64,000 nt of DNA. Source: Anaerolineae bacterium. GTDB lineage: Bacteria > Chloroflexota > Anaerolineae > Promineifilales > Promineifilaceae. Positions 23,845 to 31,486 of this stretch are shown one piece after another. Numbering within the stretch: position 1 is the first letter of the stretch; every line of letters starts with the position of its first letter. The notes beneath the pieces are model-generated. The model searched no databases. It saw only the letters and a list, made by a program, of their open reading frames with translations, and was not told the origin of the DNA. The DNA is taken from positions 181,544 through 245,543 of the forward strand of contig JAHDWK010000010.1 in assembly GCA_023382655.1 (NCBI GenBank), given 5' to 3'. The position numbers and the translations under genes are program-made.

Positions 23845-25618
23845 GTCTAACCATATATTCGCCAAACACATCCAACACCACCGCTTCCTCCAACTCCTGG
23901 GGAGCAAAGTCAGAGCCGAGGATATCTACGGCCGTGTGTACCCGCCCCCGTCCCGCACTCACCGCCCCCACAAAAAGAGTTTGTGGGTTTTGTAGGGTCG
24001 TTTTGGGAATTTGCACCTCGATAATCGTGGGGGAACCGCCTTGAATGGTGGCTGCGCCGGTCAGCGTCACTTCCTGCCATTCCGCCCCGTCCCAGGCAAA
24101 CAACTGGTAACGGCCGCCCACCGTGCCCCGCTCTTCCCTGATCTGCACATCCAGCCGGAACTCCGGCTTGTACGGAGCGGCGACGGTGATGGGGCGGCGG
24201 CCTACATCTACCGGCGCACCTTGCTCGTCGTGGGTTATATCCAGGTAGATGAGGTAGGTGCCCTCTTGTGCGGCCAGCGCATTGTCCGCCACCGTCAGCG
24301 CCAGATAGAACGAATCCTCATCATCCGTTACATGCAAACTGGTCAGGTCGAGATAGGATTGCCCTAGATTGTCACCCGTCCCGTCCGTGAGCAGCGGCTC
24401 GCCGTAGGCTGATTCAATCACGCCATCTATGGGCAGGGACGGCCGTGTATACTCCGCGCCCAGAAAACCAATGCCCACGTGCAGTTCATTGTCCTGCGTA
24501 AAATCAAAAAACGTGGCATTTTCCCAATGTGAGCCCTGCCCCCAGCGGGTGGTGCAGTCGGTAGAAACCCAGGCTGGCTCCCAATACACCACGCCCTGTG
24601 CTCCGTTGTTGATGAGCGATTGCGTCAGATCGATCAGGAATTGGCGCTGCCCCGTTACCGATACTGGATAAGCAGAAATACCTTTGTCTAGCACGTTATC
24701 GGCCGTATCCCCCGCTGTCTCATACGTCCAGGGGTAGGCCGTCTCTACCACCATCACCTCCTTGCCAAACGTTTGCCGCAGATACGTCACCTGGCTGCCC
24801 ATTTCCGCAATCGAAAAGGTACTCCACTGCGGATAGTAGGAAATACCAATCACATCAAAATCGGTAATACCATTCGCCACTGCATCGCGGAACCACCAGC
24901 CGGTATTCTCTGGCTGGGCCACATGCAGCACAATTTGTGGCCCGACTCCCAACTCCTCGGTCACGTCCCGCACCGCGCGAATTCCAGCATTAAACAATTG
25001 CGCGTCACGCGGCCAATCATTGTCCAGCCGCTCTTTGAGCAGGCCAGGGTTGGTTTCATTGCCAATCTGCACAAAATCGGGCATGGCCCCGTTTTCGTGC
25101 AGGGTCAGCAGTACGTCACGGGTATAGTCGTATACGGCCGTGGCCAGTTCATCCGTCTCTTCAATTCCCTGCCACGCCGCCGGAATGTTTTGACTGCCGG
25201 GGTCCGCCCACTCGTCGGAGTAATGGATAGTGAGCATAGTAAACAGGCTCGCCTCTTTGGCGCGTTGGAATGTTTTGGTCACGTCAGCCAGGGTGCTGTA
25301 TTCCGTCCAGGTGGGATTATGCCACAGCCGCGCCCGCACCAGGTTTGCGCCCCGTTCGGCAAACAGAGCAAACGGCTCTTGGGTTTCCCCATTCACCCGG
25401 TACACCGCACCACAATCTTCCATCTCATTTACGTAAGACAAATCCACCCCCCGGAAAAAGTCCGGCAGGGTAGCAGGAACCAGCGTTGCGGTTGATGGAA
25501 TGGAGGTAGTGGTTGGCTGTGGGGAAATGGCACAGCCGATGAAAAACAAGAGAATACATAAGCCACCGATGGCGTTGACGAGGTGTGCAACTATGGGTTG
25601 ACGGCCGTGCCCGTTCAT
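23840..25618 (-). CDS. ganB: Arabinogalactan endo-beta-1,4-galactanase, GH53, lipoprotein
   Basis: A 592-residue surface enzyme that cuts beta-1,4-galactan side chains of pectin. The signal peptide has lipobox Cys29 (FFIGCAIS), so it is anchored to the membrane. The GH53 barrel (about 54-380) opens with FFRGVDLSYVNEMEDCG. The acid/base is E188 in VQIGNETNPGLL and the nucleophile is E292 in VMVVETAYPW. A C-terminal beta domain (about 400-590; LTDGTGDNLGQSYLDL, FYLALTVADNAL) resembles a carbohydrate-binding module. It is the first gene of the galactan operon, behind a strong promoter and a perfect operator. Confidence 0.93.
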   Translation of the reverse strand: MNGHGRQPIVAHLVNAIGGLCILLFFIGCAISPQPTTTSIPSTATLVPATLPDFFRGVDLSYVNEMEDCGAVYRVNGETQEPFALFAERGANLVRARLWHNPTWTEYSTLADVTKTFQRAKEASLFTMLTIHYSDEWADPGSQNIPAAWQGIEETDELATAVYDYTRDVLLTLHENGAMPDFVQIGNETNPGLLKERLDNDWPRDAQLFNAGIRAVRDVTEELGVGPQIVLHVAQPENTGWWFRDAVANGITDFDVIGISYYPQWSTFSIAEMGSQVTYLRQTFGKEVMVVETAYPWTYETAGDTADNVLDKGISAYPVSVTGQRQFLIDLTQSLINNGAQGVVYWEPAWVSTDCTTRWGQGSHWENATFFDFTQDNELHVGIGFLGAEYTRPSLPIDGVIESAYGEPLLTDGTGDNLGQSYLDLTSLHVTDDEDSFYLALTVADNALAAQEGTYLIYLDITHDEQGAPVDVGRRPITVAAPYKPEFRLDVQIREERGTVGGRYQLFAWDGAEWQEVTLTGAATIQGGSPTIIEVQIPKTTLQNPQTLFVGAVSAGRGRVHTAVDILGSDFAPQELEEAVVLDVFGEYMVRP

Positions 25619-25641
25619 GCTTTCTCCCTCTTTCCTTACGT

Positions 25642-25663
25642 GTTGTCAACACGTGTTGACAAC
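25642..25663. promoter_or_regulatory. Perfect 22-bp LacI-type operator of the galactan operon
   Basis: GTTGTCAACA-CG-TGTTGACAAC is a perfect palindrome with the central CG typical of LacI-family operators. It overlaps the -10 and the expected transcription start of the GH53 gene. The LacI-type protein encoded at the end of the operon is the natural candidate to bind it. Confidence 0.85.
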
Positions 25664-25691
25664 TATACAATAAACACCCATTTCCTGTCAA
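25662..25691 (-). promoter_or_regulatory. Sigma-70-type promoter of the galactan operon
   Basis: On the minus strand TTGACA (25691-25686), an 18-base spacer and TATAGT (25667-25662) form a near-consensus promoter. TATAGT runs directly into the operator, the same arrangement as at the amylase promoter. Confidence 0.82.
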
Positions 25692-25708
25692 ACGGGGAAT
25701 GTTTCATT

Positions 25709-26365
25709 TCAATTAGTCAAAGGAATCGGCTCACCCAAAACAGGCGCAGGTTCACGCCGGAGTACATCCCCCAATGCCTGCAACGTGGCGCCCATCTCGC
25801 GGATGGCAAACCAGCGTGCCCGGAGATACGGCCGTAAATCCGACGACACCCCCACCACATTCACCCCCAACTGGTCACAGGTGAATAACGCTCTGGGCAA
25901 ATGAAAACCTTGTGTCACCAAAATAGCCTCGTCTACCTGGAAAATATGTTTGGCCCGGTAACAGGTGTCATAGGTGCGACGGCCGCCATAGTCAGGCTGA
26001 ACATCGGCCGGGTCAACACCCCGGCTCAGCGCATAAGCCAGCATCGCCCCTGGTTCATTGTAATTTTCAAACCTGTTATCGCCGCTCACCAACAGCTTCT
26101 GAACTTTTCCGGCTTCGTAAAGGGCAATGGCTACATCCATGCGGTCCACCAACACGTCACTTAAGAATCCGTCATACCGCAAACCCGCGCCAAAAACGAT
26201 GGCTACGGGTTGGGTAGGCACATGGTTAACTTCGTAAACCAGACGGCCGTACTGCCACTGCACATACCCCTGCCAGAGAAAGGGGAAACTAACCACCAAA
26301 AAACACAACAGCAGCACCCCCCACAAAACACGCTTGAGCTTTCCTGATTGAAGCCAATTTGCCAT
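25709..26365 (-). CDS. SanA/YdcF-like DUF218 membrane protein
   Basis: A 218-residue protein with one N-terminal membrane helix (VLWGVLLLCFLVVSFPFLW) and a DUF218 domain facing outward. Typical motifs are AIVFGAGLRYDGFLSDVLVD, KLLVSGDN, NEPGAMLAYALSRGV and AILVTQGFHLPRALF, where the conserved acidic, Asn and His residues form the presumed active pocket. Family members such as SanA affect envelope permeability and vancomycin sensitivity; the reaction is not known. It is not obviously part of the galactan operon, since the promoter and operator separate the two. Confidence 0.85.
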   Translation of the reverse strand: MANWLQSGKLKRVLWGVLLLCFLVVSFPFLWQGYVQWQYGRLVYEVNHVPTQPVAIVFGAGLRYDGFLSDVLVDRMDVAIALYEAGKVQKLLVSGDNRFENYNEPGAMLAYALSRGVDPADVQPDYGGRRTYDTCYRAKHIFQVDEAILVTQGFHLPRALFTCDQLGVNVVGVSSDLRPYLRARWFAIREMGATLQALGDVLRREPAPVLGEPIPLTN

Positions 26366-26403
26366 AGCCTTTTCCCTTTACTCCAGTTCTCATCCATTTT
26401 CAG

Positions 26404-26481
26404 TAGATCGAAATTGAGGGGTAGGGCATCCTCAGATGCCCGCCCGCTCGCATCTGAGGATGCGAACTCCGCTTCGATCTA
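26404..26481. repeat. Two-level hairpin downstream of eda
   Basis: The outer arms are TAGATCGAA (26404-26412) and TTCGATCTA (26473-26481). The inner arms are GCATCCTCAGATGC (26426-26439) and GCATCTGAGGATGC (26450-26463). All are perfect. It lies between eda and sanA and may end the eda transcript. Confidence 0.65.
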
Positions 26482-26560
26482 TTGCTATTACCAGAGATGA
26501 AAACTGGCGTGCATAGATGGCAAATTGTAGCTTCAATGAACCAAAGGGGGACTATGTTTT

Positions 26561-27202
26561 TTAGCCGCTCCTTATTTGGCGGACGATGGTGACGGCTTCG
26601 GCCGTGAGCCGGGTGATTTGCGCAAACTGGCCGCCGTTGATGAGGGAGGAGGCCACCATCCAACTGCCGCCACAGGCGTGAACCATCGGTAGACGGAGAT
26701 AATCAGGCAGGTTCACGGCCGTGATCCCCCCCGTCGGCATAAACTTCACCCCCCGATACGGCCCGCCAATCGCCTGCAATGCTTTCACGCCACCTGCCGC
26801 TTCCGCCGGGAAGAATTTGAGCAGGTTTAAGCCTTTGTTGAGCGCCATGTTGATTTCGGTGGGTGTCATCACACCCGGCGTCACGGGCACATTCTGCGCC
26901 AGGCACCAATCCACCACCACCGCGTCAAAACCGGGGGTGACGATGAAACGTGCCCCGGCGGCGACGGCCGTTTCCGCCTGCGCCACCGTCAACACCGTGC
27001 CCGCCCCCACCAGCATCTCTGGACATTCGGCTGTCAGCAACCGGATGGCATCAGCGGCAACGGCCGTGCGAAAAGTAATCTCCGCGCACGGCAGCCCCCC
27101 CGCCAGCAGCGCCTGCCCCAAAGCCGGGGCATCATCGGCGTCGTCAATCGCCACTACCGGCACCAAACCTATTTCGCCAATCTGCGCCAGAACAGAATCC
27201 AT
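26561..27202 (-). CDS. eda: 2-dehydro-3-deoxy-phosphogluconate (KDPG) aldolase
   Basis: A 213-residue class I aldolase that splits KDPG into pyruvate and glyceraldehyde-3-phosphate. Motifs: VPVVAIDD, CAEITFRT, VGAGTVLT, FIVTPGFD, and the Schiff-base lysine in LNLLKFFPAEAAGG, then GVKFMPTGGI. I start at 27202 (MDSVLAQIGEIGLVPVV) because AAGGGA precedes it. It follows gnd on the same strand after a dispersed repeat. It is needed for the KduD branch of pectin breakdown (KDG to KDPG), but a KDG kinase is not in the window. It could also act on KDPG from an Edd encoded elsewhere. Confidence 0.92.
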   Translation of the reverse strand: MDSVLAQIGEIGLVPVVAIDDADDAPALGQALLAGGLPCAEITFRTAVAADAIRLLTAECPEMLVGAGTVLTVAQAETAVAAGARFIVTPGFDAVVVDWCLAQNVPVTPGVMTPTEINMALNKGLNLLKFFPAEAAGGVKALQAIGGPYRGVKFMPTGGITAVNLPDYLRLPMVHACGGSWMVASSLINGGQFAQITRLTAEAVTIVRQIRSG

Positions 27203-27221
27203 TAGTCTATCCCTTCCAACT

Positions 27222-27307
27222 GTCATTCCGACGAGTCTTCGAGGAGGAATCTTTCACATGGGTAGAGACGAAAGATTCCTCACTCCGCAGACTTCGTTCG
27301 GAATGAC
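27222..27307. repeat. GTCATTCCGA inverted repeat
   Basis: The left arm starts GTCATTCCGACGAGTCTTCG and ends GGAATCTTT (27222-27254). The right arm starts AAAGATTCCTC and ends TTCGTTCGGAATGAC (27271-27307). This type of dispersed element (GTCATTCCGA...GGAATCT) is widespread in bacterial genomes. It lies between gnd and eda. Confidence 0.75.
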
Positions 27308-27315
27308 TATGGGGG

Positions 27316-28770
27316 TTATGCATTGTACGATGTGGCCGTCACGTCTCCGCCCTGGCCGGTCCAGTTGGTGTGGAAGAATTGGCCGCGGGGTTGGTCTACC
27401 CGCTCGTAGGTATGCGCGCCAAAGTAGTCGCGTTGGGCTTGCAGCAGGTTGGCGGGCAGCCGTTCACGGCGGTAGCCATCGTAAAAGGCCAGGGCGCTAG
27501 AGAGAGCGGGAACGGGGATGCCGAGGGTCACGGCCGTGCTCACCACCCGCCGCCACGCCCCTTCTGCCGCCTGCATTTTCTCCTGGAAAAACGGAGCCAG
27601 CAGCAGGTTGGTCAAATCAGGATTGGCGTCAAACGCGGCTTTGATGTCATCAAGGAAGGCGGCGCGGATAATGCAGCCGCCGCGCCACATCAGAGCAATG
27701 TTGCCATAGGCCAACTGCCAGCCAAACTCGGTCGTGGCCGCCCGCATCAGCATGTACCCCTGCGTGTAGGAGACAATCTTGGCGGCAAACAATGCCTGCC
27801 GCAAATCTTCAATGAAGGCGGCTTTGTCGCCGCTGAAAGGGGGAATGGACGACCCCAATACCTTTGCCGCCGCTACCCGCTCCTCTTTCAACGCGGAGAG
27901 GGCGCGGGCAAAAACGGCTTCGGCAATGAGAGTCAGCGGCACGCCGGTGTCCAGGGCGGTAACGGCCGTCCACTTACCCGTCCCCTTTTGCCCGGCAGCG
28001 TCCAGAATCAGGTCTACCAGATAACGGCCGTCTGCATCTTTGTAGGCCAGGATGTCGGCCGTAATCTCAATCAGGTAGGAATCCAACTCGCCCTTGTTCC
28101 AATCGGCAAACACGGTGCTCATCTCGTCATTGCTTAACCCCAACGCCGTCCGCATCAGGTCATACGCCTCGCCAATGAGCTGCATATCGCCATATTCAAT
28201 GCCGTTATGTACCATTTTGACAAAGTGGCCCGCGCCTTCTTCGCCCACCCAATCGCAGCAGGGCGAGCCGTCGGCTACTTTGGCGGCGATACCCTGGAAG
28301 ATGGGTTTGACGTGTGGCCAGGCTTCCGGGTGGCCGCCGGGCATGATGGAGGGGCCATAACGCGCCCCTTCTTCACCGCCGGAGACGCCGGTGCCGATGA
28401 ACAACAGCCCCTGCGCGGCCAATTCCTGGGCGCGGCGGGTGCTGTCCGGGTAATGGGAGTTGCCGCCATCAATGATGATGTCGCCCGGTTCCAGCAGGGG
28501 CACGAGTTGGGTGATGGTGGCATCTACCGGCGCGCCGGCTTTGACCATAAGCATCACGCGGCGCGGCCGTTTCAGGTGGCTGACCAGTTCTTCCAGCGAG
28601 TGTGCGCCGATGACCTTTGTGCCTTTGGCTTCGTTCGCCAGGAATTGGTCTACTTTTTCAACGGTACGGTTGAAGACGGCCACGGTAAAACCGTGATCGT
28701 CCATGTTCAATACCAGATTTTGGCCCATGACGGCCAATCCAATGAGTCCGATGTCTGCTTGTGGTTTCAT
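27316..28770 (-). CDS. gnd: 6-phosphogluconate dehydrogenase, decarboxylating
   Basis: A 484-residue enzyme converting 6-phosphogluconate to ribulose-5-phosphate and CO2 with NADP. Seen are the Rossmann motif IGLIGLAVMGQNLVLNM, FIGTGVSGGEEGARYGPSIM, the substrate-binding HFVKMVHNGIEYGDMQLI, and the family signature LDAAGQKGTGKW. I start at 28770 (MKPQADIG), with GAGGA 5 bases upstream; an in-frame ATG at 28800 overlaps the stop of the preceding gene. It sits directly after gluconate kinase and the 137-residue gene, so it accepts 6-phosphogluconate made by GntK. Confidence 0.95.
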   Translation of the reverse strand: MKPQADIGLIGLAVMGQNLVLNMDDHGFTVAVFNRTVEKVDQFLANEAKGTKVIGAHSLEELVSHLKRPRRVMLMVKAGAPVDATITQLVPLLEPGDIIIDGGNSHYPDSTRRAQELAAQGLLFIGTGVSGGEEGARYGPSIMPGGHPEAWPHVKPIFQGIAAKVADGSPCCDWVGEEGAGHFVKMVHNGIEYGDMQLIGEAYDLMRTALGLSNDEMSTVFADWNKGELDSYLIEITADILAYKDADGRYLVDLILDAAGQKGTGKWTAVTALDTGVPLTLIAEAVFARALSALKEERVAAAKVLGSSIPPFSGDKAAFIEDLRQALFAAKIVSYTQGYMLMRAATTEFGWQLAYGNIALMWRGGCIIRAAFLDDIKAAFDANPDLTNLLLAPFFQEKMQAAEGAWRRVVSTAVTLGIPVPALSSALAFYDGYRRERLPANLLQAQRDYFGAHTYERVDQPRGQFFHTNWTGQGGDVTATSYNA

Positions 28771-28799
28771 AATTTCCTCGATTTCAAACTGTGAATTCA

Positions 28800-29213
28800 T
28801 CAGGGCATTCTCCCTGTAATACTCATACATTTCTCAAAATCCCTATTCTCTAATGCTTCAAGCCATATAGCGAAGAGACCAAGTCCAAAGACTTCCTCAA
28901 ACGCTTGCTGAATTATTCCGACTTCTGCAAACCCAAATGGCTCTTGAAAGATGGCTCGTGTAAGTATTTCTGATCGGTGCGTAATTTTGGTGAGCTGTTC
29001 TAGCACACTGTTGTCGGAAATCAAGATGATCGGCTTGCCATCTTCAATCATGTTGTGCGCAAGCAACATCTTGGACATCGCGATGGTCCATAAGTCAGCA
29101 AGGGCGTTAACAAAGACTGAATCTTGACCATACGTATCCATAAATTTTGGATCAAACCGAGAGATGGCACTCTCAGTCTGAGGGTTAAAACCTGGAATAG
29201 AATTCAATGTCAT
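28800..29213 (-). CDS. Hypothetical protein, AT-rich insert between gntK and gnd
   Basis: A 137-residue protein of no family I recognise. It reads as a soluble, helix-rich protein (ALADLWTIAMSKMLLAHNMI, IISDNSVLEQLTKITHRSE style, AEVGIIQQAFEEVFGLGLFA). Codon use is clearly more AT-rich than in gntK and gnd, and it contains no ACGGCCGT, hinting at recent arrival. Its TGA overlaps an in-frame ATG of gnd (TGATG), and it begins 18 bases after the gntK stop region, so it sits within the operon. It may be real and cotranscribed, but no role can be stated. Confidence 0.55.
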   Translation of the reverse strand: MTLNSIPGFNPQTESAISRFDPKFMDTYGQDSVFVNALADLWTIAMSKMLLAHNMIEDGKPIILISDNSVLEQLTKITHRSEILTRAIFQEPFGFAEVGIIQQAFEEVFGLGLFAIWLEALENRDFEKCMSITGRMP

Positions 29214-29231
29214 TTTTTCTCAATTGACCGC

Positions 29232-29729
29232 CTAACACTCTTTACTTTGTTTTTGGATTAGTTCTAAGATCGTTTCCACGTCCTCAGCTGCCGATATGGT
29301 GATGGCTTCGTCGGGGCCGGGGGATTCGAGGGCGTCGAACTGGCTTTGCAGCATGGGCGCTTTCATGTAGTGCCCTTGCCGTGCCTGCATTCGCCCCCAG
29401 ATCAGGTCGAAGTTGCCTTGCAGGTGGATGAACTGCACGGCCGTCAACCTATCCCGCAGTTGATCCCGATATCTCTTTTTAAGGGCGGAACAGGCGAACA
29501 CGGCCGTTTCGCCTTTTGCTTCATGTTCTGCCATCATCTGATGCAGCCGCGCCAGCCAGGGCCGGCGGTCTTCATCGGTCAGTGGTTGCCCGCCTGCCAT
29601 TTTAGCCACATTTTGCGGTGGATGAAAATGATCGCCGTCATAAAAGGGACAGTCCAGCCTGTCAGCCAATGCCTGTCCTATCGTGGTTTTGCCGCAGCCG
29701 GAAACGCCCATGATGATGAAGATGGTCAT
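29232..29729 (-). CDS. gntK: Gluconokinase
   Basis: A 165-residue kinase phosphorylating D-gluconate to 6-phosphogluconate. The P-loop is IIMGVSGCGKTTIG. The substrate motifs FYDGDHFHPPQNVAKMAGG and PLTDEDRRPWL follow, then VFACSALKKRYRDQLR and the GHYMKAPMLQSQF region, all typical of the GntK family and of its usual length. I start at 29729; the longer frame reads into the hairpin at 29739-29794. It lies between the LarA-like gene and gnd, which suggests that gluconate is made inside the cell by the upstream enzyme rather than only imported; no gluconate permease is nearby. Confidence 0.93.
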   Translation of the reverse strand: MTIFIIMGVSGCGKTTIGQALADRLDCPFYDGDHFHPPQNVAKMAGGQPLTDEDRRPWLARLHQMMAEHEAKGETAVFACSALKKRYRDQLRDRLTAVQFIHLQGNFDLIWGRMQARQGHYMKAPMLQSQFDALESPGPDEAITISAAEDVETILELIQKQSKEC

Positions 29730-29738
29730 AGTTATGTG

Positions 29739-29794
29739 CGTGATGCGTGATACGTGATGCGTGAAATGCTTCCGGTCACGCATCACGCATCACG
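29739..29794. repeat. Iterated-word hairpin (CGTGATG family), copy 2
   Basis: CGTGATGCGTGATACGTGAT words from 29739 pair with TCACGCATCACGCATCACG (29776-29794). It lies between the LarA-like stop (29797) and the gntK start (29729), leaving no room for a normal ribosome-binding site, and uses the same words as 23782-23844. Confidence 0.8.
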
Positions 29795-29796
29795 TT

Positions 29797-31062
29797 TCAG
29801 ATTTTCCTCTCCCGCGCCCGGTAGAGCATTTCGCCGGCTTTGGGCACGTAGAGGATGCCTTCGGCTTCGCGGTTTTGCCAGGTGGTGATGTCCATGTCGG
29901 CCGGGTCTTGGTAGCCGAGGGCAAGTTGGGCGCAATCTTCTGGCGGTAATTTAGTCGCCAATCTCACGCGGGCACGGGGGTATTCGATGCCGTTTTCATA
30001 ACGGCCGTCGCCCCGCACGTGTGTACTATGCGCCAGCACCCCCAGGGGGATGTGCTTGAATTTGTCCCATTGCCCCAAAAAGTAGGGCAGCACATGGTAG
30101 CCAATTTCGTAAATGTAACGGCCGTGAACATGACTGACCACGTCTAAATGCGGCGCGTAAATAATCAATTCGCCGCCTTCGGCTAAGGCCGGTTCCAATT
30201 TATACATCGCCTTGCCCGCCGTCCACAGTTCATCATACATGGGCGGGGCGCAGGAAAGGACGCGCTGAAATGGTTCGTCTACCCAGATGATGTGCCGCTC
30301 TGAGGACAAATCGGCCGCCGCGCTCCAGGCGGTCTGATAGTCGCCGATGAACAGGCCCGCCAATCCTTTGCCCAGTACGACGAGGGCGATGAGAGTGGTG
30401 GGGATGGGCACAAATTCGGCGGCGGCGTGAATCATATCGCGCACCGGCGTTTGTTTGAGGCCAATGGTACCGCGCACACCGGCCAATGCGCCCAGCCAAT
30501 GGGTGACGTTGATCATGTCGGCGCCGGAAATGCCGGGGAAGAAGTATTTGGCCCCGCCGGAAAAGCCGACGACTTCATGGGGGAAGGTGGGGCCAAGAAT
30601 GAGAATGTGGTCGTAATCAAAAATGGCGCGATTGATATTCACGGCCACATCGCCGCCCAGGGTAGGATGCCAACGCGCTCCGGCAATTTGCTGAATTTTC
30701 GCCTGGGGCAATGTGCCAATTGGGATCAGCACGTCCGGGCTGTCCCAGGCGTGGTTGAGGATGCCAATGTGCCGGTAGGTAGTGTGGCGCTCGTCTGGGG
30801 TAATGCCGACCAATTGGCAAAGCTGCGTTTCGGTCAATGGCGGGTGGGTGCCCAGGGCGACCATAAAATCAAGCTGTTTTGTATCATACAAAATTTGCAC
30901 CAGGTAGCGAAATAGCTGCGGCAGGGGGATGGTGCGGGTATGGTCAGGAATGAGTACTAAGACGCGCTGCCCGGTGTGCTGCCGTTCCAACACGGCCGTC
31001 AACGTTTGCCGCACGGTATCATCGGGCAGTAATTGTTCTGGTGGGGCAATCATGTGGTGCAT
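29797..31062 (-). CDS. LarA-superfamily nickel-pincer racemase/epimerase, candidate mannonate/gluconate 2-epimerase
   Basis: A 421-residue member of the lactate racemase family (DUF2088). All residues of the nickel-pincer enzyme are present: D40 and R43 in PDHTR, H73 in ALGTHPPL, H162 in FPHEVVG, the cofactor-attaching lysine K172 in GFSGGAKYFFPG, and nickel ligand H188 in NVTHWLG. The spacings (10 from His to Lys, 16 from Lys to His) equal those of LarA. LarA relatives include malate racemase and D-gluconate 2-epimerase. The gene lies between mannonate oxidoreductase and gluconate kinase, so I infer that it interconverts D-mannonate and D-gluconate. Cofactor genes larB, larC and larE are not in the window. 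Plain lactate racemase remains possible. Confidence 0.8.
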   Translation of the reverse strand: MHHMIAPPEQLLPDDTVRQTLTAVLERQHTGQRVLVLIPDHTRTIPLPQLFRYLVQILYDTKQLDFMVALGTHPPLTETQLCQLVGITPDERHTTYRHIGILNHAWDSPDVLIPIGTLPQAKIQQIAGARWHPTLGGDVAVNINRAIFDYDHILILGPTFPHEVVGFSGGAKYFFPGISGADMINVTHWLGALAGVRGTIGLKQTPVRDMIHAAAEFVPIPTTLIALVVLGKGLAGLFIGDYQTAWSAAADLSSERHIIWVDEPFQRVLSCAPPMYDELWTAGKAMYKLEPALAEGGELIIYAPHLDVVSHVHGRYIYEIGYHVLPYFLGQWDKFKHIPLGVLAHSTHVRGDGRYENGIEYPRARVRLATKLPPEDCAQLALGYQDPADMDITTWQNREAEGILYVPKAGEMLYRARERKI

Positions 31063-31153
31063 AACAAGCTAACCCTGCTTCAATTTGTATCTGATCATCG
31101 TGATTCTGGTCGTCGCCGTACCACCGGCTGCCAAATCATCGTGATTAAACAAC

Positions 31154-31249
31154 TTGGCTCATCTATGAAATGTGTGCAAGAGACCTCCGAGGTTTGGCAA
31201 ACCTCGGAGGTCTACCGCCGAAACTGCACACTTCTTACTCATGAGCCAA
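31154..31249. repeat. Triple nested inverted repeat, MITE-like
   Basis: The outer arms TTGGCTCAT/ATGAGCCAA (31154-31162, 31241-31249) enclose middle arms GTGTGCA/TGCACAC (31172-31178, 31225-31231) and an inner 16-bp perfect stem AGACCTCCGAGGTTTG (31181-31196) with its complement (31198-31213). All arms are perfect. The inner hairpin may be a terminator-like element inserted into an older palindrome. Confidence 0.75.
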
Positions 31250-31262
31250 ACAACTTTTTGTG

Positions 31263-31327
31263 GTCATACCCGCGTAGGCGGGCATCCAATCCATAGGTGT
31301 ATGGATACTCGCTTTCGCGGGCATGAC
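31263..31327. repeat. GTCATACCCGCG inverted repeat
   Basis: GTCATACCCGCGTAGGCGGG (31263-) and its imperfect complement ending CTTTCGCGGGCATGAC (-31327) flank CATCCAATCCAT/ATGGAT. The class GTCATNCCCGCG...GGGNATCC is a common dispersed bacterial repeat. It lies next to the nested repeat. Confidence 0.75.
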
Positions 31328-31486
31328 AGGTCTCTGCGGTTCATCACAACGTTCAGCCGGCGCGAGAGAAACCCAAGTCCTTTGCTGGCGTGAAACGTTC
31401 AATCACCATATCCTTAAATCGTGAATGAGCCCCGCTCTCGCGCTCCCCTGCAACAGCTGTTAGACCGGTTCACCACTGATTTGACT

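Larger units (their letters stand above)
31063..31486. other. Repeat-rich gap
   Basis: These 424 bases have no gene. The gap contains the nested hairpin 31154-31249 and the GTCAT inverted repeat 31263-31327, and no ACGGCCGT. It looks like a landing site for small mobile repeats. Confidence 0.6.
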
